Assembly (NCBI GenBank): GCA_005801425.1
Contig: SYDY01000115.1
Span: 1-64,000, forward strand
Direction: 5' to 3'
Source of the DNA: Bdellovibrionales bacterium
GTDB lineage: Bacteria; Myxococcota; XYA12-FULL-58-9; SYDY01
DNA length: 64,000 nucleotides
Positions 8,203 to 19,600 of this stretch are shown here, one piece after another. How positions within the stretch are numbered: the stretch's first letter is position 1; every line of letters starts with the position of its first letter. The position numbers were made by a program, and so were the translations under genes. A model generated the notes under the pieces. That model saw only the letters and a program-made list of their open reading frames with translations, ran no database searches and was not told the origin of the DNA.

Positions 8203-8916
8203 CTAATCGATGAGATAAAGCAAAGGAAACAGAAAGATCCACACAAGATCCACAATGTGCCAATACAAAGCTGTGTATTCCACCGGACCAAAATACTCAG
8301 ATGAAAAATCACCGCGCGCCGTTCGAACAATCATCCAAATAATGACGCCAATACCTGCCAGCACGTGAATACCGTGCAAACCCGTCATACAAAAATAGAT
8401 GCTAAAAAATAAATGGAGGTTGGCAGGTTTTTCCAAAACCTCACCGTGCGCCTCACCGAGAACTTCTCGAAGCGCTTCAGCAGACGGCGCAAATGATTCA
8501 CCCCACGTAAGCCCCATATGAAACTTATGGGTATACTCAATGTACTTGATGACCATAAACGCCGCAGCGCAGAGCAGGGTGACCACCAACATGCCCACCG
8601 CCAAACGGCGCTGATTGAGCTGCACCGCGCGAACAGCCCAGGCGATGGTTAAACTACTCAGGATAAGCACCACCGTATTGATGGCGCCCATCGTGGTATC
8701 TAAGAAAAAATGCGCGTATCGAAAAATTTCAGGGTGATTGAAACGATACACCGCATAAGCACAAAACAATCCGCTGAAAAACAATACTTCGGTAACCAGA
8801 AACAACCAGATACCCAGTTTTCCTGCATCGTATTGCTGTTGTGGCGAACTAAAGTGATGCGCCAGAAACGACGGATGGCCGCCGTGATCATTCTCATTGT
8901 GATGATTGTTGGACAT
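8203..8916 (-). CDS. ctaE: Cytochrome c oxidase subunit III
   Basis: Canonical subunit III, 237 residues with seven membrane spans. Hallmarks are KLGIWLFLVTEVLFFSGLFC (with the conserved Glu), AYAVYRFNHPE, FSIYFCMTGLHGIHVLAG and YTALYWHIVDLVWIFLFPLL. The N-terminus is His-rich (MSNNHHNENDHGGHPSFLAH). It follows ctaD after 38 bases and precedes ctaF by 11. It stabilises the catalytic core and lies in the inner membrane. Confidence 0.95.
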   Translation of the reverse strand: MSNNHHNENDHGGHPSFLAHHFSSPQQQYDAGKLGIWLFLVTEVLFFSGLFCAYAVYRFNHPEIFRYAHFFLDTTMGAINTVVLILSSLTIAWAVRAVQLNQRRLAVGMLVVTLLCAAAFMVIKYIEYTHKFHMGLTWGESFAPSAEALREVLGEAHGEVLEKPANLHLFFSIYFCMTGLHGIHVLAGIGVIIWMIVRTARGDFSSEYFGPVEYTALYWHIVDLVWIFLFPLLYLID

Positions 8917-8954
8917 TGCTGTCTCGCCTGCCTCTTCTTGCTTCGAAGTTCAAA

Positions 8955-10586
8955 TCAGCTATTAATAACCTGTTTTGCGCGATAGCCACCGAGTTTTTCA
9001 TCAAACACCAAATTTGTATGGTCGTACGGGTTTTCCATTGGTGGTGGCACATCAAAGTTGTTGAAAGGTGGTGGTGATGAACACTTCCATTCGTTGGTAT
9101 TCGCACCCCATGGATTCATCGGCGCAGGCTTACCCCGTACCAAGGAATGTAGCAGGTATGAAAACATCACAAAAAATGTGATAAACAACATCACAGCACC
9201 TATCGTAGAAAGCTGATGCAAGAATTGAAAACGTTCAGGATAGTCAAAATAGCGCCGTGGCATACCACGCGTGCCGAGCACAAACTGCGGGAGAAATGTC
9301 AGGTTGAAGCCAATGAAAACAAACAGGCAGCACACGCGTGCCAGTGCTTCATTGTACATTTTGCCAAACATCTTAGGCCACCAGTAGTGCAAGCCCCCCA
9401 TGAAAGCCACGGCAGTGCTGCCCATCATCACGTAGTGAAAATGCGCGACTATAAAGTAGGTATCGTGCAAGTGGATATCAACGGACAAGGTTCCCAAGAA
9501 AAGCCCCGTCAAACCACCAATGCCAAACAAACTGATAAATGACAGCCCATAACACATGGGCGTATTGAGCACGATAGCGCCCTTGTACATGGTTGAAAGC
9601 CAGTTAAAGACCTTAATGGCCGACGGGATCGCGACAGTAAAAGTAAGCGCGCTAAACACCACGCTCGCCGCAACCGACTGGCCCGATGTAAACATATGGT
9701 GGCCCCAAACCAGGAACCCAAGGATCGCAATAGCGATACTGCTGAAAGCAATGAAACGATAGCCAAAAATTTCTTTGCGACTCCCCGCAGCGATCAATTC
9801 CGAGACAATCCCCATCGCTGGAAGAATCATGATGTAGACCGCTGGGTGCGAATAAAACCAAAAGAAATGCTGAAACAAAACAGGATCGCCACCAAGAGCT
9901 GGGTCAAAAACACCGATGTGGGCGACACGTTCAACGATAAGCAACAAACCCGTGATGCCTAGCACTGGCGTTGCCAAAACCTGAATCAGCGCAGTGCCAT
10001 AAATGGCCCACAAAAACAGCGGCATCTTAAACCAGGTCATCCCTTTCGGACGCATCTGATGGATTGTCACAATAAAATTCATGCCAGTAAAAATAGAGCT
10101 AAATCCAAGCACGAAAACGCCCATCAATGCGGAGACCACCGACGAGTCTGCGGTAGTCGTTGAATAGGGTGTATAAAATGTCCAGCCCGTTTCGATACCG
10201 CCACCTAAAAGCGAAACCAAAAAGAAAACGGCACCAGCCATCCATAGATAAAATGACGCCAAATTCAAACGTGGAAATGCGACGTCCTGAGCACCCAGCA
10301 TAATAGGTAGCACAAAATTACCAAATGCCGCTGGAATGCTTGGAATGATAAAGAGAAAAACCATCACCGCACCGTGCAAAGTAAACATACGGTTGTAGGT
10401 GGTCGGATCCATAAACTGCTGCCCCGGCTGAAACAGCTCCAAACGAACCGCAAGCGCAAACAAACCGCCGAGTGCAAAAGAACTTAATACCGCCGTCAGA
10501 TACATCACGCCTATGCGTTTATGATCCAGCGTCAAAAACCATGATTTCCAGCCCTTGCTACAGGTAAGGTAATTTGTAGTACTCAT
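8955..10586 (-). CDS. ctaD: Cytochrome c oxidase subunit I
   Basis: Catalytic subunit of an aa3/caa3-type heme-copper oxidase, 543 residues and 12 membrane spans. Visible ligands are the low-spin heme His in [15 protein letters not shown], the CuB His and cross-linked Tyr in [14 protein letters not shown], the CuB His pair in WGHHMFTSG, and the heme a3/low-spin His residues in [16 protein letters not shown]. This is an A-family (mitochondrial-like) subunit I. The ATG overlaps the ctaC stop (ATGA), so subunits II and I are coupled. No fused subunit III is present; ctaE follows. Confidence 0.98.
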   Translation of the reverse strand: MSTTNYLTCSKGWKSWFLTLDHKRIGVMYLTAVLSSFALGGLFALAVRLELFQPGQQFMDPTTYNRMFTLHGAVMVFLFIIPSIPAAFGNFVLPIMLGAQDVAFPRLNLASFYLWMAGAVFFLVSLLGGGIETGWTFYTPYSTTTADSSVVSALMGVFVLGFSSIFTGMNFIVTIHQMRPKGMTWFKMPLFLWAIYGTALIQVLATPVLGITGLLLIVERVAHIGVFDPALGGDPVLFQHFFWFYSHPAVYIMILPAMGIVSELIAAGSRKEIFGYRFIAFSSIAIAILGFLVWGHHMFTSGQSVAASVVFSALTFTVAIPSAIKVFNWLSTMYKGAIVLNTPMCYGLSFISLFGIGGLTGLFLGTLSVDIHLHDTYFIVAHFHYVMMGSTAVAFMGGLHYWWPKMFGKMYNEALARVCCLFVFIGFNLTFLPQFVLGTRGMPRRYFDYPERFQFLHQLSTIGAVMLFITFFVMFSYLLHSLVRGKPAPMNPWGANTNEWKCSSPPPFNNFDVPPPMENPYDHTNLVFDEKLGGYRAKQVINS

Positions 10587-11584
10587 GGCGCCGCGCCTCC
10601 TTGCGCTGAGAGGCTCTTCATATATGCAAAAAGAACGCGCATCTGCTCTGCATTCATTTTACCTTCATATGTAGGCATGACCGGATTGTAGCCAGCCACA
10701 ACCTTGGCCTTGGGTTCATATATCGATTCACGAATAAAATTCTCTTCAGCGACAATTTTGGATCCATCGGACAAGGTCACTGTTGAACCAAAAAGATCTT
10801 TAAATGTTGGACCAATGCCCTTGGAACCATCGACCGAATGGCATTGTTTGCAGCCGCTTGTTTCAAATACTTTTTTGCCCGCTTCTTCTGGCGGCAATTT
10901 CGCAATATAATCCGACGCCTCAGCAAGCCACTTGTCAAACTCAGCTTGCTCGTGAACCACCACCTGTGCCCGCATCATGGAGTGATTTTGTCCGCAATAC
11001 TCGGCGCAAAAGATATCAAATGTTCCTGTTTGGGTCGCGTTAAACCAAAGGCTGGTATAACGCCCCGGAACCACATCCATTTTTGTTCGAAATGATGGGA
11101 TAAACATGCTATGCAGCACATCTTCCGACTGCATCATCAAGCGCACATTACGATCTTTAGGAACATGTAATGCCGCATCGGTATAACCGTTGGGGTACTC
11201 AAAACTCCAACTCCACTTGCGACCTGTAACATAAATATCATACGTGTCTGCAGGCGATTCTCGCATGTCTATATATTTTACAGCACCCACGTAAAATAAA
11301 ACAACCAAGACAATCGATGGGATCACTGTCCACGAGATCTCAAGAATATCGTTATGCGTCGGTGATGGCTGCGGGACTAACACTTTCGATTTTCGAAACC
11401 GAACCACCAAAATAAGCATCGCCAGCATGATGCCAACAAACGCAATGGTGCAAATCCACAGGATGAGGTCGTAGACAAAGTCCACGCTCCCCGCCACCGT
11501 AGAGGCCTGTTCTGGAAACCAAAATCCTTCGCCCGTCGTTGCAGCAACCACTGCATTCGCCAGCGTTAACATCTGTACTAACAT
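10583..11584 (-). CDS. ctaC: Cytochrome c oxidase subunit II with fused cytochrome c domain (caa3 type)
   Basis: Subunit II that accepts electrons and houses CuA, 333 residues. A signal/anchor region is followed by two membrane helices (about 37-62 and 82-102). The cupredoxin domain has the CuA ligands His158, Cys193, Cys197, His201 and Met204 ([12 protein letters not shown]). A C-terminal cytochrome c domain follows, with CKQCH at residues 245-249 and a Met ligand probably in NPVMPTYEG. The fused heme domain marks the enzyme as caa3-like, able to receive electrons directly from the mono-heme subunit of the neighbouring complex III. It starts 6 bases after sco and overlaps ctaD. Confidence 0.97.
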   Translation of the reverse strand: MLVQMLTLANAVVAATTGEGFWFPEQASTVAGSVDFVYDLILWICTIAFVGIMLAMLILVVRFRKSKVLVPQPSPTHNDILEISWTVIPSIVLVVLFYVGAVKYIDMRESPADTYDIYVTGRKWSWSFEYPNGYTDAALHVPKDRNVRLMMQSEDVLHSMFIPSFRTKMDVVPGRYTSLWFNATQTGTFDIFCAEYCGQNHSMMRAQVVVHEQAEFDKWLAEASDYIAKLPPEEAGKKVFETSGCKQCHSVDGSKGIGPTFKDLFGSTVTLSDGSKIVAEENFIRESIYEPKAKVVAGYNPVMPTYEGKMNAEQMRVLFAYMKSLSAQGGAAP

Positions 11585-11590
11585 TGCCGC

Positions 11591-12427
11591 CTACCCATCT
11601 GTTCCGTGGGGTTGCTTAACACGCCGACGTCGACCCCAAAGCCATCCGCCACTGATATACAATCCCAGGGTGAGCACGGTAAGTGCCCCCCCCACTCTCA
11701 TGATATTCTGCACCACAGGGGTGTATTTGCCCTGCTGTGGATCATAGTGAAAACAATAAAGAAGGATTTGGTCGAGGGGTGTTCCCAATCGTCCTGCAGC
11801 GGCTTCCACAAGCGACAAACGCAGCGTTTTAGGATCGTATGCCACACCATATAGATAGCGTGAAACAATGCCTTCCGGTGTCACCACCATGACTGCCGGT
11901 GCGTGTGCATATTCACCCGTCTCTTTCACGAGGCCATAGCCAAAACCGACGCTGTTCGCCAAAGCCCTGACGTTCACTTCATCCCCCGTAAAAAAGCGCC
12001 AACCACGACCGGTGTCAGGACGCTCGTATTGCATCAAATAACGGGTTTTGGTTGCCTGGATTTTTTCGGGTGTTTCTTTGGGATCAAGACCGATCGTCAC
12101 TATATTAAATTCTTTGCCGATGCTCCATTTGAGTTCCTTCAGGCCATCCAGAAAGCCATTGAGCTGAACGCTGCAAAGCATAGGACAATCTGAATAATTG
12201 AACGTAAGCAATACTGGCTTGCCGTCAAACACTTCGCGCAATCGCACTTCAGAACCATCCTCAGCGCGGAAAGGCAAATCCAAATTAATTTTATCGCCAC
12301 GTTTCTCATCAATACGAATTGCTTCAATCGCTCCAGGCATGGCGGGATCGGCAGCACGCAATGCACCATGATCGGCTGCACCAGCGCCAACCAAGGAAAG
12401 CACCGTCATGAAGCTCATCCAACTCAT
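11591..12427 (-). CDS. SCO1/SenC-family copper chaperone for CuA assembly
   Basis: Thioredoxin-fold copper protein of 278 residues that delivers copper to CuA of subunit II, encoded next door. The metal-binding CxxxC is CPMLC (Cys81, Cys85), and His175 in EYAHAPAVMVV is the probable third ligand. An N-terminal signal segment targets the protein outside the membrane. Unusually, a C-terminal membrane helix is present (about residues 247-267), followed by a basic tail RRRRVK; most SCO proteins are anchored at the N-terminus. Its ATG overlaps the stop of orf97 (ATGA) and ctaC follows after 6 bases. Confidence 0.92.
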   Translation of the reverse strand: MSWMSFMTVLSLVGAGAADHGALRAADPAMPGAIEAIRIDEKRGDKINLDLPFRAEDGSEVRLREVFDGKPVLLTFNYSDCPMLCSVQLNGFLDGLKELKWSIGKEFNIVTIGLDPKETPEKIQATKTRYLMQYERPDTGRGWRFFTGDEVNVRALANSVGFGYGLVKETGEYAHAPAVMVVTPEGIVSRYLYGVAYDPKTLRLSLVEAAAGRLGTPLDQILLYCFHYDPQQGKYTPVVQNIMRVGGALTVLTLGLYISGGWLWGRRRRVKQPHGTDG

Positions 12428-12717
12428 TGCGACTTTGTCATCTCCCGAACAACCAAATGCTTGGCTTCTTCGATAGGAATGCTCACCCTGCCTACTTCGC
12501 GATCAATAAAACGATAACCAGGCATAGATGCCTGCTGCACAGCGGCACGTTCTGAGGCCTGTTTGTTTGCCTTTGCTGTACGCGATGCCACATCGAATTC
12601 CATCACGATCATGTTAGAAAACGCCCAGGTGGCGAAAATAGACGCCACAACGATTGCCGTACCGCCTGCGAAAACCCAACCCAAAATACGGGTGTTAATG
12701 GATTCGTGTTCGACCAT
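12424..12717 (-). CDS. Small membrane protein in the oxidase operon, function unknown
   Basis: 97 residues with one predicted membrane helix near the N-terminus (LGWVFAGGTAIVVASIFATW), a charged middle, and a C-terminal segment with GYRFIDREVGRVSIPIEEAK. I do not recognise a named family. A short IDxExGxVxIPIxxA stretch is, from memory, shared with other small proteins in bacterial cytochrome operons. It sits between actF and sco and overlaps sco by an ATGA, which argues for a part in oxidase or complex III assembly. Confidence 0.75.
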   Translation of the reverse strand: MVEHESINTRILGWVFAGGTAIVVASIFATWAFSNMIVMEFDVASRTAKANKQASERAAVQQASMPGYRFIDREVGRVSIPIEEAKHLVVREMTKSQ

Positions 12718-12761
12718 CTCGCAATTCCTTTAATATGCACATGGTGCAGCAAGCTGCATCT

Positions 12762-13991
12762 CTACTGGTTCTGCAACGACAACGATTCCGACAGCATCGG
12801 GTCATTGGCTGCAACCAATGACACATTGCGACCCGCATGGGCAAAACATGCAATCAGCACACCAACAAACCCAATCGTGCTGCCAAGCTCCGCGGCACCA
12901 AATACGGGTGTTTCCGCGTCATAAGCTGGCATCACCAGCCAATACAAATCAAGCCAATGCATCAACAGCATATAGCCTGCCCAAAACGTTAAGACCTTGC
13001 GATTACGTTTCGCATGGCGCGACATCAAACCCACGAAAGGGATAATGAAGTGGCCAAAAAGTAAAGCCAATGAGGCGTAGGCCCATCCGTGATTTAATCG
13101 GTGCAAAAACCATTCTGTTTCTTCAGGAATATTGGCGTACCAAATGAGCATAAATTGGGAAAATGCGATGTATCCCCAGAAAAATGTAAACGCGAAAAGA
13201 AACTTCCCAAGATCGTGAAAACGCTCGATCGTAACATATGCAGTCAGACGACCCGAAGCCTGCAAGGACACCATCAACAAGATCGCCGTCGCAAAGAAGC
13301 TCACAAGACAACCTGCGAAAAAATAAATCCCAAAGATGGTGCTGAACCATGTGGGCGTAAGCGACATAATAAAATCAAAGGCCGCAAACGTCGTTGTCAG
13401 TGCAAAAGCGATCATTCCCGGCGCGCTAACCCGCTGCATGCTCAAGGACAATTCTGCACTTGGTGCCGCATCCTGGGCAATTGACTTTTTGCGAAAGTAG
13501 ACAGCGAGAAGGGTCCAAAGACCAAAATAAATAGCGGCACGTACTGCAAAAAAATTAGCGTTCAAATAAGCAATTTTTTTATGGAGAAGATGGTCATCGT
13601 GCATCAATTGCACATCGGCCCATGGGAATAAAACAGGTTTCCCCGCCATCACTGATCCGAGAATCGGTAGAAACAGAATAAATAGAACAGGGAATGCGGC
13701 AGTCAGAAGCTCTGCAATGCGACGAACAGTTGTACTCCAGCCTGCGCGAACAAGGTGGTGCAAAAGAACAAAGAACAGCGCCCCAAGCGTAATGCTCAAA
13801 GCGTAGGAAAATGCCAAAAGATAGGCGTGCATAAAATGCCGCACACCGTTTTCAGCGCCCAAAGTCACGAAAGCGGCTACGCCAATGCCAATCACGGCAA
13901 GCAATGCACCCACATTGCGCAGTTTCGAAGCTGCACATCCCAGATGCACATCATTGGCGCTGCCTGGGGTCTCCGTATGCTGAGCTATCAT
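12762..13991 (-). CDS. actF: Alternative complex III subunit ActF (quinol:cytochrome c oxidoreductase)
   Basis: Polytopic membrane subunit of alternative complex III, an NrfD-like protein, 409 residues with ten predicted helices. FFWGYIAFSQFMLIWYANIPEE and FIIPFVGLMSRHAKRN are typical of ActF. The start is taken as ATG 13991, with GGAG six bases upstream; ATG 13994 and TTG 14003 are alternatives. ActF pairs with ActC in the membrane; both resemble each other. It follows the actDE fusion after 18 bases. Confidence 0.92.
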   Translation of the reverse strand: MIAQHTETPGSANDVHLGCAASKLRNVGALLAVIGIGVAAFVTLGAENGVRHFMHAYLLAFSYALSITLGALFFVLLHHLVRAGWSTTVRRIAELLTAAFPVLFILFLPILGSVMAGKPVLFPWADVQLMHDDHLLHKKIAYLNANFFAVRAAIYFGLWTLLAVYFRKKSIAQDAAPSAELSLSMQRVSAPGMIAFALTTTFAAFDFIMSLTPTWFSTIFGIYFFAGCLVSFFATAILLMVSLQASGRLTAYVTIERFHDLGKFLFAFTFFWGYIAFSQFMLIWYANIPEETEWFLHRLNHGWAYASLALLFGHFIIPFVGLMSRHAKRNRKVLTFWAGYMLLMHWLDLYWLVMPAYDAETPVFGAAELGSTIGFVGVLIACFAHAGRNVSLVAANDPMLSESLSLQNQ

Positions 13992-14009
13992 CATCTGCTC
14001 CAAGTCTCG

Positions 14010-15245
14010 TTAGTTCAATTGCGGCAACGCACGGGCTGGTACGTCGCTCACACCCGTTTCATGGCTTTTCTGCAATGCGCGGAGGTACAAAATAATCGCC
14101 CATCGATCTTGGGGCGGAATTTGTGCACCATACGCCGGCATATTTCGGATCCCGTGCGTGATGGTATTGAAGAGCTGACCCTCAGGCTGCACAATAACAT
14201 GCGGCTCGGTCACCTTCGTCGGCGCAACCCACGTGCCTTCAGCAAGCTTCTCGGCACGCTGCGCGACAGTTCCATCACTTAAACCGCTCACACCATGACA
14301 AGGTGCACAATACACACCAAAGCGCTGTTGACCGCGATCCATCAATGCATCCGAAATCGTCAGCTGCGCAGGAAATCCCTTAAGCCAGGCGTCGCCCTGT
14401 TTGCCCTGATAAAAAGCCACGTCCTCTTGCAAGTCACCCATGGCAATCGTTCCTTCCACAGGAAGACGCGATGCACGACCATCAGCAAAAAGAGCATTGG
14501 CTGTTTGGGCACGCGACTTCGGCTGATTGTCCATGTCAGGAACGATGTGAATACGCGGCTTCGAAGAGGTACTAAAACGCGCTTTCGCCGCCAAAGAAAG
14601 CGGAATCAGTCCAAAAGCAAAGACCGAAGATGCCGCAATCACAAGCCAACCAGGAAATTTGGTTGCACTAGGCTTCGGACCCATCACAGTCTCGATATGC
14701 CCTGCACCCGCCGCCTGCAAAAGCGCGATAGTTGCACTTGCATTAAACTTAGGATCTTTCGCTTCGATGGAAATAAAAAATTTGTCGTTGGTCGCCCGTC
14801 CAAAACGCGAGACTGTAAGCAACGGGTGAAAAAGCATTGGCAAACGATTGAGCCCCAGCACAGCAAAGAATGTTGTGAAGGCCGCGAACAAAACACCGAG
14901 TTCAAAGGTCACCGGAATATTGGCGGGCAAACTGAAAAATGGTTTACCGCTGATATTCAACTTGTAGTCGTATGCATTGGTCCACCACTGCAACAGAAGC
15001 GCACAGGCAACACCCGCTAACCCCATCCCAAGCGTGAGCCAGGGCAAGCGTGTTGGACGAATGCCCATCGCATCATCAAGGCCGTGTATAGGAAATGGCG
15101 TGTGGCAATCCCACTTGCGGTACCCAGCATCACGCACCTTACGTGCAGCTGCAATAACACCATTTACGTCATCAAACTCCGCCAGGACGCCATAGGTCGG
15201 GGCTGTCTCGTTGGCGTGCATGTCATTGTGTGTATCGGAACTCAT
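14010..15245 (-). CDS. actDE: Alternative complex III ActD-ActE fusion (DUF3341 plus mono-heme cytochrome c)
   Basis: One 411-residue protein combines two subunits that are separate in the Rhodothermus complex. Residues ~15-170 match ActD (YGVLAEFDDVNGVIAAARKV, WDCHTPFPIHGLDDAMGI, two helices). A further helix follows (about 199-219), then a periplasmic cytochrome c domain with CAPCH at 313-317 and a Met ligand in GIRNMPAYGAQI. The ActE domain would pass electrons to the oxidase. ATG 15245 is preferred (GGGGACC upstream); the longer ATG 15278 overlaps actC and has no ribosome-binding site. Confidence 0.92.
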   Translation of the reverse strand: MSSDTHNDMHANETAPTYGVLAEFDDVNGVIAAARKVRDAGYRKWDCHTPFPIHGLDDAMGIRPTRLPWLTLGMGLAGVACALLLQWWTNAYDYKLNISGKPFFSLPANIPVTFELGVLFAAFTTFFAVLGLNRLPMLFHPLLTVSRFGRATNDKFFISIEAKDPKFNASATIALLQAAGAGHIETVMGPKPSATKFPGWLVIAASSVFAFGLIPLSLAAKARFSTSSKPRIHIVPDMDNQPKSRAQTANALFADGRASRLPVEGTIAMGDLQEDVAFYQGKQGDAWLKGFPAQLTISDALMDRGQQRFGVYCAPCHGVSGLSDGTVAQRAEKLAEGTWVAPTKVTEPHVIVQPEGQLFNTITHGIRNMPAYGAQIPPQDRWAIILYLRALQKSHETGVSDVPARALPQLN

Positions 15246-15264
15246 GATCGGGTCCCCGGCTCGG

Positions 15265-16680
15265 TCAATGATCGCCATGGGCGTGGGCTTGAGGCATAAT
15301 TGCCTTCACCTCAGCCATGGCAATCATGGGTAGAAAACGACAGAACAACAAGAACAACGTTAAGAACAATCCGCAGCTACCGGCGAACATCCCAAAGTCC
15401 ACAAGTGTAGGCTCAAAATAGCCCCAGCTTCCAGGCAAATAATCCCGGCTAAGCGATGTAACGACAATCACGAAACGTTCAAACCACATGCCGATGGTCA
15501 CGAAGAGACCTACGATCCACATCATGATGGGCGATGTTCGCGCACGTCGTGACCAAAACAGCTGCGGCGAAATCACATTGCACGAAATCATAATCCAATA
15601 TGCCCAAGCATAGGGGCCCAAAGCACGGTTCATGAAAGCGAAACGCTCATAACCATTGCCGCCATACCAGGCAACAAAAAATTCCACTGCATAGGCATAG
15701 CCGACCATGCAGCCCGTCGCCAAAATAACTTTGTTCATATTCTCAAGGTGACGGGTGGTCACCAAATGCTTGAATCCAAAATAGGCACGCGCTGGCACCA
15801 CAAGCAGAATCACCATGGCAAAGCCACCAAAAATAGCACCCGCCACAAAGTACGGCGGAAATATCGTGGTATGCCAACCGGGGACCTGGGATACAGCAAA
15901 GTCAAAACTAACCACCGAGTGAACGCTCAACACCAGCGGCGTGGAAATAGCGGCAAGCAGCAGATAGGCGCGCTCGTACCGGTGCCATTGTCGATTTGAA
16001 CCGCGCCACCCTAATGCAAAAATGCCGTAAACAAATTTCTTGGTATGCGTTTTTGCGCGATCACGAAATGTCGCCAAATCGGGGATCATACCCATATACC
16101 AAAACAACAGCGATACCGATGCGTATGTGCCTACAGCAAAAACGTCCCACAAAAGTGGACTTCGAAAGTTTGGCCACATGCTCATCTGATTGGGCAGCGG
16201 GAACAGCCAGTACGCCAACCAAATACGACCTACGTGCACGCCGGGAAAAAGCGCCGCACATATGACCGCAAAAATGGTCATCGCCTCAGCAAAACGGTTG
16301 ATACTCGTTCGCCATTTTTGCCGGAGCAAAAAGAGAATCGCAGAAATCAATGTTCCTGCGTGACCAATACCGACCCAAAATACGAAGTTAACAATGTCCC
16401 ACGCCCAAAAAACAGGACTTCGATTGCCCCAAACACCAACACCGGTCACGATCAAATAACCGATCAAGGTGAAGAGCAAGCCGGTAAGACATGCCGTAAA
16501 TCCAAACAACCACCAAAATCCCGGTGGTGCTGTCGGTCGTTCAGCGATACCGCACACAGTTTCTGTAACCGCTGAAAAGGTCTGCTCGCCTTGCACCAAA
16601 TGGGGCCTTTCAGTGGCCTCAAGAAGTGCTGACGCATGCGAATTAAGTGCTACAGTATTCATCTCGTCAGCCATCCCCAT
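15265..16680 (-). CDS. actC: Alternative complex III subunit ActC (NrfD-like)
   Basis: Integral membrane quinol-site subunit of alternative complex III, 471 residues with ten predicted helices. NrfD/PsrC-type features include [54 protein letters not shown] and [16 protein letters not shown]. It resembles ActF but is longer at the N-terminus. Its ATG lies within the last codons of actB (14-base overlap), so translation is probably coupled. Confidence 0.95.
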   Translation of the reverse strand: MGMADEMNTVALNSHASALLEATERPHLVQGEQTFSAVTETVCGIAERPTAPPGFWWLFGFTACLTGLLFTLIGYLIVTGVGVWGNRSPVFWAWDIVNFVFWVGIGHAGTLISAILFLLRQKWRTSINRFAEAMTIFAVICAALFPGVHVGRIWLAYWLFPLPNQMSMWPNFRSPLLWDVFAVGTYASVSLLFWYMGMIPDLATFRDRAKTHTKKFVYGIFALGWRGSNRQWHRYERAYLLLAAISTPLVLSVHSVVSFDFAVSQVPGWHTTIFPPYFVAGAIFGGFAMVILLVVPARAYFGFKHLVTTRHLENMNKVILATGCMVGYAYAVEFFVAWYGGNGYERFAFMNRALGPYAWAYWIMISCNVISPQLFWSRRARTSPIMMWIVGLFVTIGMWFERFVIVVTSLSRDYLPGSWGYFEPTLVDFGMFAGSCGLFLTLFLLFCRFLPMIAMAEVKAIMPQAHAHGDH

Positions 16681-19600
16681 TCAATTCGGGATTCGGATTG
16701 GTGATCTTCGCAAGGAACCGAGTACGCGGTTTGATATTAAGCTCGCCCAACATAGCATACGCCCTCGCGTTGCCATGATCTGCACGAACCACACTCTTGG
16801 GATCATTAAGATCGCCAAAAGAGATCGCGCCCGACGGACATGCCTGCTGGCATGCCGTTTTGATGTCGCCATCAATAAGCGCACGCCGCTCTGTCTTAGC
16901 CACCGTGCTTACATTGCGAATGCGTTGCACACAAAACGAACATTTTTCCATCACACCACGATGTCGAACGGTCACCTCAGGATTAAACTTGAGACGTTCC
17001 ACCGCATGTTTTGGATCATTGTCTATTTTTTTGTTGTAATTAAAATAATTAAAACGACGCACTTTGTAGGGACAGTTATTCGCGCAATACCGAGTTCCAA
17101 TACAGCGATTGTAGGCCATATCGCTTAAGCCTTCGGCGCTATGGACCGTGGCTGCCACAGGACACACCTGCTCACAAGGCGCCAGTTCGCAGTGCATGCA
17201 TGTCACGGGCTGATGTACGATACGCGGATCAGTAGGATCCCCCGCAAAGTAGCGATCAATCCGAATCCAATGCATCACACGGCCTTGCATGACACGCTCT
17301 TTACCCACCACGGGGATATTATTTTCCGCCTGACATGCAACAACACAGGTACCACATCCAGTGCACGCGTTAAGATCGATAGCCATTCCCCAACGATGGC
17401 CTTCGTCGTACTTGTGCTCATTCCAAAGGGATGTGAGCGGCGGATGATGCACTTTGTGCTGCGCAAAATCAGGCTGCTTGCGATATTCGTCCAGTGTTGC
17501 AGAACGAATCAGTTCGCCAACACGCTCTGCGATCCCTTTTTGGCCGACAGTGTCAATGGCAAACTGATCTTGGGTCGTTGCGATCGGATAGGTTTTGCCT
17601 AATTTTTCAATGGTGATGCCACCGAAGAAATTACCTTCGACAGCTGACACCACCATAGGGCCAACATCGAAACCTGCAGATGCTACATCGGCGCTTTTAA
17701 GCCCACCGATATGTCCTGCATGGGTACGACCATAACCACGGGCGACTGCGATAGAACCAGGACATTGGCCTGGCATCACATAAACAGGCATGTCGATCTT
17801 GCGATCCCCACGCTTAATGCGCACCATATCGCCGCTTTTCACATGAAGTTCGGCAGCGGTCGCAACAGCCATCAATGCGGCGTTGTCCCAAACCATCTTG
17901 GTCGCGAAATCAGGCAGTTCTTGCAACCAACCATTGTTGGCAAAACGTCCATCGTACACCGATGAAGATGGAAAGAGAGCAAGCTCCATGCCATCGGCCA
18001 CAACAGCCTGCTCTGCTGGCAATTCCGACACCGGCCCCGTGAATACAGCAAGCGCAGAATTCGCCACACGGCCATCATGAACAGATTTACGCCAATCGCC
18101 TGGCGTTTTAAAAGCAGCCCGAACAGCTGTCTCAGACGATTCCGCTTCACCCAGCATCATCTGCAAGATTTCAAGGTCGTTTTTGGTATCGTACAACGGG
18201 TTAATCGTCGGTTGCGCGAGAAGCACCGATCCATCGTAACCACGACCGTCACCCCACGCCTCAAGTTCATGAGAACGCGGTACATGCCAACCACACAAGG
18301 CCGATGTTTCGTCTTCGTAAATTCCCAGACGGGCTGCAAATGGAACGGATTTGATTAGATTGCCCAGGCCGAGATCTGCCGGTGCATCGTAGACAGGATT
18401 GCCACCCACAATGATCAGCGTTTTGACGAGGCTGGCATCCATGTCCTTGGCCAAAGCAATCAATGCTTCACGATGCGATGGACGATCCCCATCATCTACC
18501 GCATGATACGACACGGTATTACCTCGGGCACCCAGTGCAACATTGATCTGATGTGCCACTGCATGAACATAGGAAGGCTGCCCTGCACCCACGGTAATAA
18601 GTGCTTTCGCCTTGCTTACGTTTAGCTCTTTGGCAAGCACCTTGATCATTTTTTCAGTGGGCGCATCGAACTTCGTGCCAGAAAAAGAACCCGTTCCAAG
18701 GCCAGCAACGCCGAGTTTGCCAAGCTCTGAACGCAAGGCCAACACAAAGTCCTGAATTTTAGCAGACTTAAGTTGCAAACGATGATCTGCGGCCGCACCT
18801 GTTTGCGATACACGGCTTTCCACCGCATACAAACGCACCATGCCGCCGGACTCCGGCTTACGCCGTGATGCAAATTGAACACTGTGCGCCACACCACCGG
18901 GATGAAGGGCCAACAGATCATCATCAAGACATAGGATCGTATCGGCCTTATTCAAGGCATAAATGGGCTGCACAGAGCGACCAAAAAGTCGTTTAAGTCC
19001 GGCGCGCTGATTGTCCCATGAAATCGATTCGTATTCGACGACCTGAAGCTTGGCATACTTCGCCTTAAGCCGCTGCAACAAATCCGCGCGCGCAGGCGAC
19101 GAAGATGCCTCAACCAAAAGCCGGACTCCAGCGCCCGCATCGGCACTCGCCGTGAGCATCTGTAGTTTCAGCGCTTCACGAAAATCCTGCCAAGTCTTGG
19201 CAACGACGTTATTTCCGCGCCGCTCATGCAATGTTCGGCTGCGATCGGGATCGTACATGCCTAGGATGCTTGCTTGCGCATACGCATCGGTGCCACCGCC
19301 GGTCAACGGATCCGACGGATTGCCTTCGATTTTCACCGGCCGGCCTTCGTACACCGTTGCGACCAACGACGACGCAACACCACCCATGTGACTGGCAGTC
19401 GCATAACGTTTTGGGACACCATGAACATAGCCGGCAGGTGTTCGCGCAAAAGGAAGAATTTTTTCTTCCGGCCAGCGACATGCTGTACCACTTGCCAGCG
19501 CAAGCGACGCACCCATCAGCTGAATAAAACGTCGGCGATCGAATGTTCCAGGGCTGCTTGGATCGCTGCTTGGAAACTCGCGCGCCAAAAAGTCTTGAAA

